NCBI GenBank assembly: GCA_022376925.1
Contig: JAIOJX010000002.1
Span: 44,417,001-44,481,000, forward strand
Origin: Tragulus kanchil
Lineage: Eukaryota > Chordata > Mammalia > Artiodactyla > Tragulidae
Length of the DNA stretch: 64,000 nt
Direction: 5' to 3'
Position 1 is the first letter of the stretch, and each line of letters opens with the position of its first letter. The notes under the pieces are model-generated. The model saw nothing but the letters and a program-made list of their open reading frames with translations, did not search any database and was not told the origin of the DNA. The position numbers and the translations under genes were made by a program. Shown one piece after another: positions 1-11,623 of the stretch.

Positions 1-1624
1 TTCTATTACTACCTTATTTGTTCACTGACTTTTGGCTCACAGTTACAGAAAAGATCAACCAATTCTCAAATGGGAAGAATCCATGACTCTCTTCCAAAGC
101 AAACACTTTGCTGCAAAGCTTTCGATTTAAAAAAAAAAAAAGCAATATAATAATCAAGGAGTATAATCACAGAATAAATGTACAACAGGAAGTGGCTTCT
201 ATAATCACAGCTGTATTAAAGGCCATGCTGGAGACTAGAAATCTTAATTTCAGCTAGGTCTTTTCTTAATAATAGGTTACCTTCCTATAAAAGCAAGAAG
301 TCCATCTGCCTCAAGCAGATAAGTTTTGAAGCATTAATTCAGATAAAAATCTAGCATTTTCTTTGAGTATGTGAATTCTAGTGTGCTATAATGTGAGAAT
401 TCCAACATATGACCATTATGGCATAATATCTCATTGCTCAGCTTGTCATTATTTCATTTGTAATTCTTATGTTAATTATGTTCATAATTACTATAAACAG
501 ATGTGGTAGACATTCATGTGACCTTTTATTGCAGAATGAATTCCTCACTCATTTTGCTTTAATTTCTCATGTATGTGAAACTGAAATGCAAGAGAAAAAA
601 GCTTTCTAATTTTCTAATGGTTTACATGCACAAGTTAAAACCTACCTTATACTTCATCTGCATTTCTAAATACTAGAATATTCTTAACATTTAATCTGCT
701 TTACAGCACATTTTAAAATTGCACACTGAATCTCACTGCTGCTCACTAAATTGTAGCTATGGATGCCAAACAAAGGCTAGCATCCGTGTCTAAGTTGTCT
801 TTCCTTTTTTTTTTTTTTTTTTAATATCAAAGGTTAATGCAGCAGAATTGTGCTTCAAAACCAAGTGCCTAGCAGCTACATAGCAATTTATTCACTCATA
901 ACTCAACCATCACCCTCTTTACATAGAACACATTTACAATAAAATCAGTATGGATTTCATTAGCTGAAAACCTCCTCGAATTTCATTTCTTTGGCCCTAA
1001 TCTATAATTAGTGTGGACAGACAGGTGCAAACCCTTCTCTTCTACAGATGGCTACTGGAAATGGTGCAAAGTAGCTCCTTCTGTTTAAACAACACAGAGA
1101 TAACCTGCTCTGTCTTATCACTTACAATTACCTCCATTAAACTGGGCTAATGTTTGCTTTAATAAAATGTTCACTGTTCTTTAAACATTATTTAGGAACT
1201 CTTATATTAATGGCTGTAAAAAAAAAGTGAAGTTGGAACGTGTCTTTTTACATAATAATAAATAACTTATTCTGGATGAAATGTTCTCACTGATGGATCA
1301 TATTCTGAGGTTCACAAAGGTATTTTAGTTGACTTAACATTTGTCAGTTAGTTTGCCTACACAGGGTCAGATATGGTATTTTTAAGAGGTATCATCTGGG
1401 TGACAAACAATTTAACAAGAAATTCAGAAGCATAAAATGTTTCATTTCTTTCTTATAGATTTTAACTTATTGTTGGCATATCTAGCTCCTAAAATCCTAG
1501 GTTGTTTTCAAGGATATTTATACTAACCTAATTTCATGTATTTGTTTAACTTCTGATGGATCCTGAAAGTTGTATGAAGGCATCATTTTAAGGCACATTT
1601 AAAAAATTAATCATGCATGCAAGT
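1..1624. other. Unique AT-rich noncoding sequence
   Basis: No long frame, RNA gene or recognisable SINE, LINE or LTR was seen. There are short homopolymers near 129-141 (A) and 804-822 (T). It is the left part of a repeat-poor stretch that runs to about 13.6 kb. Confidence 0.6.
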
Positions 1625-3856
1625 ACACTCAGTAAGTACATGGTTAAAAATAACACCATTTCATAATAAATAACAACTATAAAGCCAGAGATCACTTCTC
1701 CTTGCTCCTGCTATCAATAAAGTCTGTGAATCACTAGATGATGAATAAGGTGCCCATAAAACAAAGAACTTTTAAACGTCCAAACATCAACAAATGGCTT
1801 TTCTCACTGAACTTACATAACTTACAGTAATAGACTCCTGTAAAATGCAACTGACTCGGGGGTTTTTTCACATGCAAATCCTGCAGGTGCCAATTTTTCA
1901 GACTGCTTTGCTATGAAGGGCTATGCTGCCTGCATAAAACCTCAATGAAGAAGGGTTTGCATTCAGTGCCTGTCAGCTGATGTTCATATCAAAGAAGTGA
2001 GAAACACGATTTGACAGTGAAGAATGTCCTAACCTGACAACCACTGACCAGCATTCCTATTGGAAGCATTTCTTTCTCTTGAACCCTTTTCAATGTTGAA
2101 AAAAATATAGTGTGTGTGTGTTTTTTTTAAGCTAAGCTTCTATTTTACAATAAAATAAATGATAATGGTACCTTACATTTTTGTGCTTCTTTACAATTTC
2201 TGAAGTGTTCTTTGATCTGCAAATATTTATACTAACACCCTAAATGGAAGAATTCATCATTAAAATCTAGCATCAAAGGGCAATATTTTACTTTTCTTCA
2301 GAAAGGGAAAATTATAAAAATATAAACCTGCAGTCCTGTAGCTGCAACATATACTGTCCTACTATTTCTAGCAACTTGCAATTTAGTAGTACAGTTTGCA
2401 TCATACTACAAGAAGAATGTGTCTTATTAGGAAAGTCCTTTAAGGATCATTTTAAATCAAATTATTAGCAGATATTAGTGAGTTACTGAGATTAAAGCTA
2501 CAAAGGAAAATAGCATTTCAAACATGTCTGGTCTGCTATGAGCTGTCCAAACATTAAAGAAAAAAATAGATCATTTTTTTTCTACTTGTTTTATAAGGTA
2601 TGAACTGGACATTAGAGAAACTACATACTCAAACTCTCCCACTCAGTATTAAGCTTTTCAAATAAAGTGAGTGCTGTCTAGATGGTTTACAAAAAACTAC
2701 GAATGCTTAAACAAAGTCTTCTAACATAAAGTTCTTCTCTACACTCAGTAAGTACATGGTTAAAAATAACACCATTTCATAATAAATAACAACTATAAAG
2801 CCAGAGATCACTTCTCCTTGCTCCTGCTATCAATAAAGTCTGTGAATCACTAGATGATGAATAAGGTGCCCATAAAACAAAGAACTTTTAAACGTCCAAA
2901 CATCAACAAATGGCTTTTCTCACTGAACTTACATAACTTACAGTAATAGACTCCTGTAAAATGCAACTGACTCGGGGGTTTTTTCACATGCAAATCCTGC
3001 AGGTGCCAATTTTTCAGACTGCTTTGCTATGAAGGGCTATGCTGCCTGCATAAAACCTCAATGAAGAAGGGTTTGCATTCAGTGCCTGTCAGCTGATGTT
3101 CATATCAAAGAAGTGAGAAACACGATTTGACAGTGAAGAATGTCCTAACCTGACAACCACTGACCAGCATTCCTATTGGAAGCATTTCTTTCTCTTGAAC
3201 CCTTTTCAATGTTGAAAAAAATATAGTGTGTGTGTGTTTTTTTTAAGCTAAGCTTCTATTTTACAATAAAATAAATGATAATGGTACCTTACATTTTTGT
3301 GCTTCTTTACAATTTCTGAAGTGTTCTTTGATCTGCAAATATTTATACTAACACCCTAAATGGAAGAATTCATCATTAAAATCTAGCATCAAAGGGCAAT
3401 ATTTTACTTTTCTTCAGAAAGGGAAAATTATAAAAATATAAACCTGCAGTCCTGTAGCTGCAACATATACTGTCCTACTATTTCTAGCAACTTGCAATTT
3501 AGTAGTACAGTTTGCATCATACTACAAGAAGAATGTGTCTTATTAGGAAAGTCCTTTAAGGATCATTTTAAATCAAATTATTAGCAGATATTAGTGAGTT
3601 ACTGAGATTAAAGCTACAAAGGAAAATAGCATTTCAAACATGTCTGGTCTGCTATGAGCTGTCCAAACATTAAAGAAAAAAATAGATCATTTTTTTTCTA
3701 CTTGTTTTATAAGGTATGAACTGGACATTAGAGAAACTACATACTCAAACTCTCCCACTCAGTATTAAGCTTTTCAAATAAAGTGAGTGCTGTCTAGATG
3801 GTTTACAAAAAACTACGAATGCTTAAACAAAGTCTTCTAACATAAAGTTCTTCTCT
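1625..3856. repeat. Direct tandem duplication D1, 1116-bp unit
   Basis: Copies at 1625-2740 and 2741-3856 are in direct orientation and abut without filler. The unit starts ACACTCAGTAAG and ends AGTTCTTCTCT. No difference was noticed on reading. The content is noncoding, AT-rich, and carries no recognised repeat family. An assembly duplicate is more likely than a real tandem duplication because 19 similar events follow. Confidence 0.93.
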
Positions 3857-4701
3857 CAGTATAGTCATAGATAAAGTCAGCTTTTATACACCCAGACTGA
3901 GCCTAATTTCTTGACTATTTTGTTGAAGTTCTTTCTTTTGAAAAATAAGCCAAAGAAATATCAAATGCTAAATACAGTTCAAGTAAAGCAGTGTTAAACT
4001 TCAACTTCCTCAACATCCTTCCTGGCTGCAAAAAAATGCCTAGGTCAAACTAAGATTCCCTGACTAATGCTCGGTGAGACAGTCAGATGTCCCTTTAAAA
4101 ATAATAACCAATAAAAAGAAAGAAAAGAAATAAGAGAAAGAAATCAGAATGCCCTATGTATGCTACCTGAAAGCCTCCACAGTGTTAAAACTAGAACTGC
4201 CATTAAGAATAAACAAGGGGGAAAGATCCATAGAATTATAAATGTGCTTCTCTTTGAACACATCACATCTGACATAAGCATCCAAGTTTGGGCCAGGATG
4301 GCTTAAGAAACAATTCTGCTTGTTCACCTTTTCTAAGAACGTGGGTGAAAGGAGAAACTGGGCTATGACAACAGGATACTCACATGGTCAAGGCAAAAGG
4401 CTGCAATAAACTAAAGAGGGCCCTGGACACTAATGGTAAATCACTGAAAAAGCAGATCAATTTGTATTCTAGTGAGTGTGGACTCACTGGGCACAGACCC
4501 AGCTTCACTCCTGTTCTGTGCAAAGGGAGGGGGTGGGATGGTAAAAGCCACTGAGTGCACTTAAAAATGATACACATGTTTAAAAGGAGACTAGGAGGGC
4601 TAAAAAAAAAAAAAAAAAAACGACTGTAAAACAGATTTCAGTTCACACAGAAGGTTGGGGAAAAAAACGCTTTGGGCAGCAATGTATCAGGGGATAAATC
4701 A
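3857..4701. other. Unique noncoding sequence left of the CpG island
   Basis: No gene or repeat family was recognised. An A18 run lies near 4603-4620. Base composition shifts from AT-rich toward GC-rich at the right edge, where the CpG-island complex begins. Confidence 0.5.
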
Positions 4702-5097
4702 ATTTGCAGCAGCTGTGGACAGCCATTTATACATTTATATAAAGGTCCTGAGCAGATAAATTAAAGAAAGAGAAGTTAAAAATTCCAGGGGGCCCAGAGT
4801 TACATAAAGCAGATGAAGTTGGTCTGGAGTGCCCTCTCCCGCGCTCCTCATCTTCACTCCTTAGCCCTGGACTTTGTGTCTAGTTTCCAGGAGTTCTTCA
4901 ACCGGGAACACTAGCGGTTCCTGAAAGTGACACCCTGTAGCCAGGCTGGGGCATGCTGGGATTTGAGATGCCCATAGCTTGAAGAACAGCTACGCTCAAA
5001 AGATTTATCCGCTACGCTTTGCAAGGAATAAGGAAACAAGGGCTGCAAAGCTCGCCAGCCAAATCCTCCAAACTTGAAAAGCGCGCGGGGTTGGGGG

Positions 5098-5107
5098 CTA
5101 TTTTTAG
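5098..5107. promoter_or_regulatory. MEF2-type site CTATTTTTAG
   Basis: The ten bases match the MEF2 consensus (CTA, four A/T, TAG) exactly. A CAGCTG E-box lies at about 4711. The same site recurs at 6183-6192 in the D2 copy. A ten-base match also occurs by chance, so binding is only a possibility. Confidence 0.3.
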
Positions 5108-5269
5108 TAACAGTCTTGGTTCACATCCTATTTCCTGGAATCTGTACTCAAAACTTTTCCAAGGGATGACTGCCCTTACCCCACCCCTACCCCCCATAAA
5201 AAGTTTCAAAAAAACAGAATGAAGCGCCCTGTACCCATCTGTCTTTCTTTAAAAGGGGGTCCTGGCAAG

Positions 5270-5760
5270 AGCAAGGCTCGTCCAGGGAGAGAGTCTGGGT
5301 GCACCCACCAACCCAGTCCTTTTTAGTCTCCCAAGGAGAGCGGTGGGCGGTGGGGCCGGGTAAACGAAATGAATTCCCCGAACTTGGCTCCGAGTCTGCA
5401 CTCCGCCTGGGCAACAGACCTGAGCCGAACCGAGGCTGCGACCAGAACACCTAAAGGGCCGGGTCGGTAGAGCCCCGGGTAAGCGGTGGTCTGGGCAGGA
5501 GTGACAGACACTGCCCTCCAACCCTTGGCGGCCAAACCCCAAACCCGTCGCGAGCGAGAGCCTGCGGTCGGGAGACGCCTACAGGAGTTCGGGGGGCCGC
5601 GTCCTTTCCTCCGGGGGCTTCCCACCTGAGCGTCCCGAATGCCCAAGAAGCACAGGAAAGTTCGCAGGTGGGCACAAAGCGCCAGGGTGCCGCCCAAAGG
5701 ACCCCGATCTCAGTCGCAAATGGGTCTCAAAGTTAAGATTCCTCCTCTTCCGCTCGCAGA
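5270..5760. promoter_or_regulatory. CpG-rich block, left part of CpG-island complex
   Basis: The stretch is GC-rich with frequent CpG, unlike the flanking AT-rich DNA. It is repeated at about 6354-6846 by duplication D2. CpG islands usually mark vertebrate promoters, often of housekeeping or developmental genes. No reading frame here looks protein-like: all six-frame products are low-complexity Pro/Arg/Gly-rich translations. Confidence 0.6.
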
Positions 5761-7154
5761 GCTAAGCTTTCAGCAATGCAAACATTTGCAGCAGCTGTGG
5801 ACAGCCATTTATACATTTATATAAAGGTCCTGAGCAGATAAATTAAAGAAAGAGAAGTTAAAAATTCCAGGGGGCCCAGAGTTACATAAAGCAGATGAAG
5901 TTGGTCTGGAGTGCCCTCTCCCGCGCTCCTCATCTTCACTCCTTAGCCCTGGACTTTGTGTCTAGTTTCCAGGAGTTCTTCAACCGGGAACACTAGCGGT
6001 TCCTGAAAGTGACACCCTGTAGCCAGGCTGGGGCATGCTGGGATTTGAGATGCCCATAGCTTGAAGAACAGCTACGCTCAAAAGATTTATCCGCTACGCT
6101 TTGCAAGGAATAAGGAAACAAGGGCTGCAAAGCTCGCCAGCCAAATCCTCCAAACTTGAAAAGCGCGCGGGGGTTGGGGGGGCTATTTTTAGTAACAGTC
6201 TTGGTTCACATCCTATTTCCTGGAATCTGTACTCAAAACTTTTCCAAGGGATGACTGCCCTTACCCCACCCCTACCCCCCATAAAAAGTTTCAAAAAAAC
6301 AGAATGAAGCGCCCTGTACCCATCTGTCTTTCTTTAAAAGGGGGTCCTGGCAAGAGCAAGGCTCGTCCAGGGAGAGAGTCTGGGTGCACCCACCAACCCA
6401 GTCCTTTTTAGTCTCCCAAGGAGAGCGGTGGGCGGTGGGGCCGGGTAAACGAAATGAATTCCCCGAACTTGGCTCCGAGTCTGCACTCCGCCTGGGCAAC
6501 AGACCTGAGCCGAACCGAGGCTGCGACCAGAACACCTAAAGGGCCGGGTCGGTAGAGCCCCGGGTAAGCGGTGGTCTGGGCAGGAGTGACAGACACTGCC
6601 CTCCAACCCTTGGCGGCCAAACCCCAAACCCGTCGCGAGCGAGAGCCTGCGGTCGGGAGACGCCTACAGGAGTTCGGGGGGCCGCGTCCTTTCCTCCGGG
6701 GGCTTCCCACCTGAGCGTCCCGAATGCCCAAGAAGCACAGGGAAAGTTCGCAGGTGGGCACAAAGCGCCAGGGTGCCTCCCAAAGGACCCCGATCTCAGT
6801 CGCAAATGGGTCTCAAAGTTAAGATTCCTCCTCTTCCGCTCGCAGAGCTAAGTTTTCCACTATCCAAACGAGACTTTCCTTTACAGTGAAGAAAAAAAAA
6901 AAAAAAAAAAACTTGATAAGGGTCTACCTGCCAAGCTCACCGTGGGTACCTTGACCGGTTGTTTGGTCGAGGGAAAAATACTTATGATCTTCCTGCTCTC
7001 ATGCCGTAATCATGGAAAGAAAAGAAGACTGTTGGAAACAGTGCGGCGAATCTAAGAGTAAAAATTGCATCCTTGGCTGACCCGTGAAGTTCAGTGTCAA
7101 AACAGCTTGCAGTCCCTCGCGATGTTCCGCTTCGCCCTGGTGCGTAGTTCTACC

Positions 7155-7256
7155 CTAGTTCAGCGACCCGTACATCCTGGAGCCTCGCGGCCGAATAATC
7201 CAAATGAAGGTGACGGTCACCAGAATAATAATTAACAGCACCCACCAGGGGCCCAT
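7155..7256 (-). CDS. Candidate 33-residue single-pass membrane microprotein
   Basis: The ATG at 7256-7254 sits in a favourable context (G at -3 and +4), and the TAG stop is at 7157-7155. The product begins MGPWW and continues with a hydrophobic segment of about 18 residues (roughly 4-21, rich in Ile, Leu and Val). A basic juxtamembrane stretch (RPRGSR) and a polar tail ending in SLN follow. That is the architecture of small tail-anchored or regulin-like membrane peptides, but I do not recognise the family and assign no function. The hydrophobic segment uses AT-rich codons inside strongly GC-rich DNA, a local shift that could reflect coding constraint. The frame is open upstream without a stop to 7520 and beyond, so the true start is uncertain. 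Two candidate splice donors lie just upstream. It is not inside any duplication. A chance frame remains quite possible; conservation and ribosome-profiling data would decide. Confidence 0.35.
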   Translation of the reverse strand: MGPWWVLLIIILVTVTFIWIIRPRGSRMYGSLN

Positions 7257-7298
7257 CCCAGCCGTCCGCCCGCCCGCCGGCCCAGCCCTCCCGCGGGC

Positions 7299-7304
7299 AC
7301 TTAC
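7299..7304 (-). other. Candidate minus-strand splice donor GTAAGT
   Basis: Plus-strand ACTTAC reads GTAAGT on the minus strand after TGCAGT, close to the ideal donor. It lies 42 nt upstream of the small membrane-protein frame at 7256-7155. If used, that frame would be intronic; if skipped, the frame would be exonic. Confidence 0.35.
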
Positions 7305-7514
7305 ACTGCACAGGGCCAGAGAGTCCCACCATCCGCAACCGCTTCCGAGCTGCAAATAAAACTTCCCGTCTTCTCGGCCAGCCCGCGGAGCGAGGGGGCG
7401 AGAGCGCGGCGCCTCTTCCCTCGAAAGACCAGACTGTCCAGGACCACTCGCCCACGCGCGGTCGCCACGAGGCCACGGAGTCGCGCCGCGGAGCGCCTGC
7501 GGCCGCCCGGCGCC

Positions 7515-7520
7515 ACTCAC
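7515..7520 (-). other. Candidate minus-strand splice donor GTGAGT
   Basis: Plus-strand ACTCAC reads GTGAGT on the minus strand, preceded by CTCGCG. With a minus-strand promoter in the island, this could end a first exon. No acceptor or downstream exon could be assigned in the window. Confidence 0.35.
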
Positions 7521-7882
7521 CGCGAGCTGCGGTGCGAGGGACCCAGGGTCGGGGACGCCAGCCAGACGCAGCCTCCACGCAGAACAACCCAGGACTTGCG
7601 GAGCTCCGCTCCGCTCCTCCCGCCTCCCTCCCCCCCTCCCTCCCTTCGCTTTTCTGTTGTTGCTGCTGTGGCAGACAAATGTGATGTGGGGCGCAGGGAA
7701 TTGCCACTGTCACAGGCGGCGTCTGCGTCTGCCTCGCCCGCCCTCGCTCACTCTCGAGGAAGGCGACGCATTTATCTGCAGGGCGGCCGGGCGTCCGCCG
7801 GGGAGCAGGAGCGCCGCGCGCTGAGAGCGCCTGCACCGGGCCCGCTCCGGCGCGCGCCCGCGCCCGGGGCGCCGCGGCCGCT

Positions 7883-10123
7883 AGGGAGGGAGGCGGCAGC
7901 GCGGCCGCTACCAGGTGCAGGGAGGAGGGCCCACGGCGGAGCGAGGGGGAGGTGGAGGTGGGAGACATCTGTGTCGTGCGGGGGTCACGGAGGTCAAGTA
8001 TAAGTTAACAATGGGCTGGCCCGGCTGGCTAGGGAGTGCGAGCGGGCGGGCGGGCGGGGAGGCGGCCTTCCTCCCGGCCTCGCCCTCTCCCGTGCAGGCT
8101 GGACGTGGGACTGGCTCCCTAATGATGCTTTCCCGGGCCGCCTGCTCTCCAGCGGCCCAAGTGCCCTGCAGTAACCCAAGACGACCACTTTCCCCGGCCA
8201 TCTGGAGCGCTTCTGGCCGCCCTGCCTGTGTCTCATCACTGACTGGAGAGACAGCTCTGCTAGAAATCAAGCCACTCTCAGATCTTCTCTCTCTAATCCC
8301 CTTCTGTTAGCTGATTTCCAGACTGACTATTTGCTTTCGCATTAGATAATAGCCTTAGAGAAAACAATTATCATTTTCTTTTTCCCTTTGTTTTTCTACT
8401 TCTTCCATAGTATACCATGAAGAGGGGTGTCTTTCTATCGCGCGTTTTTGTTGGTTGTATCCCCCTCCCCCAGACATTAATATCAATACTGAGGGTGGGA
8501 GGGGTCCCTTGGGAAAAAGATAGGGTGAAAGAATTCCAGTTATTTTCAAAGTAAATAAATAATCTCTCAGTGAGCAAGACTGACTGTTTGTACAGAGCAA
8601 AAAGGACCTGAATAATAATGAAAATATTAATATGTAGGTCAAATATGATCAGATAATGGCTGGCAATGATGAGTAAAAAGAAATCTTTTAAAATTATTAT
8701 GGAATGGTTCCACAACGGCAAATGTTATTATACTTAGTGTAATAATTTGAAATACTGCTCTGACCCGTGTTTTTTCCCAACTGCCCTAAATCAGTGCAAA
8801 ATATCTTGTGTGCATGTTTCTAAATTTCGTATTTACAAAGAAAAAAATGCTTAAGATACAGTCAGAGTGGGCCTCTTGCAGAGGGAACTAATGAGACGTC
8901 GGTATGTTTTATTTTTTTAAATGGTGCTTCAAATATTTAATAGTGAGTAATATCCCTTCCCCCATCCTTTTAAACCCAGCTGGAGCTTCCAAGTCCGAAG
9001 ATACTTTTAGGGAGGAGGCGGCAGCGCGGCCGCTACCAGGTGCAGGGAGGAGGGCCCACGGCGGAGCGAGGGGGAGGTGGAGGTGGGAGACATCTGTGTC
9101 GTGCGGGGGTCACGGAGGTCAAGTATAAGTTAACAATGGGCTGGCCCGGCTGGCTAGGGAGTGCGAGCGGGCGGGCGGGCGGGGAGGCGGCCTTCCTCCC
9201 GGCCTCGCCCTCTCCCGTGCAGGCTGGACGTGGGACTGGCTCCCTAATGATGCTTTCCCGGGCCGCCTGCTCTCCAGCGGCCCAAGTGCCCTGCAGTAAC
9301 CCAAGACGACCACTTTCCCCGGCCATCTGGAGCGCTTCTGGCCGCCCTGCCTGTGTCTCATCACTGACTGGAGAGACAGCTCTGCTAGAAATCAAGCCAC
9401 TCTCAGATCTTCTCTCTCTAATCCCCTTCTGTTAGCTGATTTCCAGACTGACTATTTGCTTTCGCATTAGATAATAGCCTTAGAGAAAACAATTATCATT
9501 TTCTTTTTCCCTTTGTTTTTCTACTTCTTCCATAGTATACCATGAAGAGGGGTGTCTTTCTATCGCGCGTTTTTGTTGGTTGTATCCCCCTCCCCCAGAC
9601 ATTAATATCAATACTGAGGGTGGGAGGGGTCCCTTGGGAAAAAGATAGGGTGAAAGAATTCCAGTTATTTTCAAAGTAAATAAATAATCTCTCAGTGAGC
9701 AAGACTGACTGTTTGTACAGAGCAAAAGGACCTGAATAATAATGAAAATATTAATATGTAGGTCAAATATGATCAGATAATGGCTGGCAATGATGAGTAA
9801 AAAGAAATCTTTTAAAATTATTATGGAATGGTTCCACAACGGCAAATGTTATTATACTTAGTGTAATAATTTGAAATACTGCTCTGACCCGTGTTTTTTC
9901 CCAACTGCCCTAAATCAGTGCAAAATATCTTGTGTGCATGTTTCTAAATTTCGTATTTACAAAGAAAAAAATGCTTAAGATACAGTCAGAGTGGGCCTCT
10001 TGCAGAGGGAACTAATGAGACGTCGGTATGTTTTATTTTTTTAAATGGTGCTTCAAATATTTAATAGTGAGTAATATCCCTTCCCCCATCCTTTTAAACC
10101 CAGCTGGAGCTTCCAAGTCCGAA
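7883..10123. repeat. Direct tandem duplication D3, about 1125-bp unit
   Basis: Copies lie at about 7883-8999 and 9009-10123 with about 9 nt of filler between. Differences seen are one G in the starting G-run and one A in a poly-A (8598 region against 9723 region). The unit includes the right part of the CpG island and AT-rich DNA downstream of it, so the GC-rich patch at 9.0-9.4 kb is not an independent island. Confidence 0.93.
8040..8063. promoter_or_regulatory. GC-box cluster (Sp/KLF-type)
   Basis: Repeated GGGCGG units form several overlapping Sp1-type sites in the right part of the CpG island. A second copy near 9165-9188 comes from duplication D3. This fits a TATA-less CpG promoter. Confidence 0.5.
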
Positions 10124-11053
10124 CTTTTTTCAGATACTACTAATTTTTTGCAATTCATTTTCAGAAAACACTCATTGTACACTCTGTCCTCTCCTTGGGA
10201 CATTCGACTAATGAATTGTAATAGATTAATGAATTGTAAAGTCTTGGCATTTGGTATTATGATGTTCTTAATTTGAATCTCAAATTTTATCAAGTTATAC
10301 ATTCTTTAGTAATTTCTGCATTACATCTATTTCTGCTCTCCTTAACAGCATTAATAATCTTAAAATATAAAATTTTATGTATACTTCTCTAACTTCTTTG
10401 TGTAGGAAATTATCATAGCTTACTTATATTTTCCTTAAAGAATCATAAACATTTTAATATTTAATTATTCTATTACTTGTGTGATTTCTTTTGTCCCCAA
10501 ATTGAAAACCAAGAATTTAGATACTGGGATTATATATTTATTCTTATTTAAAATTAATAAAATGACATCTGAATCAGGAATCATTCTTGTGAAATAGTGT
10601 CATTTCTAAAATCATATTGTAAGGTTTAGAAATAAAGTAAATCAACAAGTTTTAGGATGTAAAAAAATAGGGGGAGAAATAAAATAATACGTATCATGCT
10701 ACATTTTTCTTCCTGTAAATTATGCCAAAGTAGGTGTAAAATTATAAGAGAAGCATTAAACTTCAAATCAATGGAAAATAATTTGCAGGAAGTCAAAACA
10801 GTTTTATATTTGCAGGCTATATTCACAACACAAAGACATATATTTAAATCATTTTATAAGATTCTAGAAAGCTTATAGGATTCTAGAAAGCTTATAGGTT
10901 TCTCCTTTTTTGCCAGTCATTCTTCTGGAAAGATGATAATCACTGTCCTAGTTGTGTATGTTTTCTTAAAGCATTCACAATGTTTTCTACTCAATTTGAC
11001 TTACATCAGATAGAATGTCACTAAATTTGAAAGTTCTTTAAAAATTCTGATAA
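10124..11053. other. Unique AT-rich noncoding sequence with a short tandem repeat
   Basis: No gene was recognised. A 19-bp unit (GATTCTAGAAAGCTTATAG) occurs twice in tandem at 10860-10897. TAATGAATTGTAA occurs twice at 10209-10239. No SINE or LINE was seen. Confidence 0.55.
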
Positions 11054-11582
11054 GAGCAGTTAAAGAATGTATATCCTGAGGCTGATGTATAATGACTCAA
11101 TATATTCCTTAATCCCACATCCCACTTGCTTTAAAGGACTGTGTCCTACAAAATATAGAATACATTTTTCTGTACCGTTTATCTCCTGACCTCTATTCGG
11201 AGCAAATAGCAACAATAGGGACCAATTCAAGTGTGAGGTGATTCTTGAATTGCAAAATCTAGAAAAATAAACTATTAAATGGAAAGGAAGAGGCTACTTC
11301 AAAAGGATGGTGGGAGACTGTGAATTGCCTGAGAACTATACAGATCCACAAAATATTTGGATACTTAGCCTTGGGGTGGGAAATACACATGATGTTGCAT
11401 TCATAATGCAATCAACTATTAATTGATACATTAAAACTAACTCTCTAAAGGAGACAGGCATTAGTATTATCTTTCTGCCATTCACAGGAGAAGTCAGGTA
11501 TCTGGTAGTCCTTTTAGGACTATCATTTTGTTGAGGCAAAAAAATCTTTAAAAAAAATTCTTTTTTAAAAAGAGGATAACCT

Positions 11583-11623
11583 GCCCTCATAGCACAGTAG
11601 GCAGAGCATCAGTCTCATAATCT
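11583..11623 (+). pseudogene. Truncated tRNA-Met (CAT) 5'-half pseudogene
   Basis: The sequence starts GCCCTCATAGCACAGTAGGC and continues to the anticodon loop CTCATAA, followed by TCT. The CAT anticodon (11616-11618) falls at nucleotides 34-36 counted from the first base, exactly as in a tRNA. Homology stops in the 3' strand of the anticodon stem, so there is no T arm or acceptor 3' strand and it cannot fold into a tRNA. The pattern resembles tailless retropseudogenes derived from tRNA 5' halves. AAAAAGAG lies on both sides but not directly adjacent on the left. A second copy at 12690-12730 comes from D4. Confidence 0.75.

Larger units (their letters stand above)
4702..6852. repeat. Direct tandem duplication D2, about 1084-bp unit
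   Basis: Copies lie at 4702-5766 and 5784-6852, separated by 17 nt of non-matching filler (5767-5783). Differences are mostly G-run length changes (the G-rich run before CTATTTTTAG, one G after CACAG) plus a G/T substitution. Homopolymer indels of this kind are typical of sequencing error. The unit contains a CpG-rich block, so the apparent first and second islands are one locus. Confidence 0.93.
7100..8290. promoter_or_regulatory. CpG island, main promoter-like region
   Basis: Dense CpG and high GC run from about 7100 to 8290. They include a GC-box cluster (GGGCGGGCGGGCGGGG, about 8043-8060), a CT-rich tract near 7615-7650, and several NotI-like GCGGCCGC sites. Minus-strand splice-donor consensus sites at 7515-7520 and 7299-7304 suggest transcription to the left. 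Part of the island (7883 onward) is repeated at 9009-9370 by D3. Neither a transcription start nor the gene name can be determined from sequence alone. Confidence 0.7.

Noticed and set aside
4735..4745. TATATAAAGG as a TATA box
   Set aside because: It lies in AT-rich DNA several hundred bases from the CpG-rich core, and no start site or exon follows. Such matches are common by chance here.
7150..7968. 272-codon minus-strand frame over the CpG island
   Set aside because: The product is low-complexity Pro/Ala/Arg-rich with a poly-Gln patch, as expected from GC-rich DNA lacking stops. It has no domain and does not begin at a convincing start. Only its last 33 codons, the separate small frame, look protein-like.
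9009..9370. A second, independent CpG island
   Set aside because: It is the D3 duplicate of 7883-8245 with the same bases.
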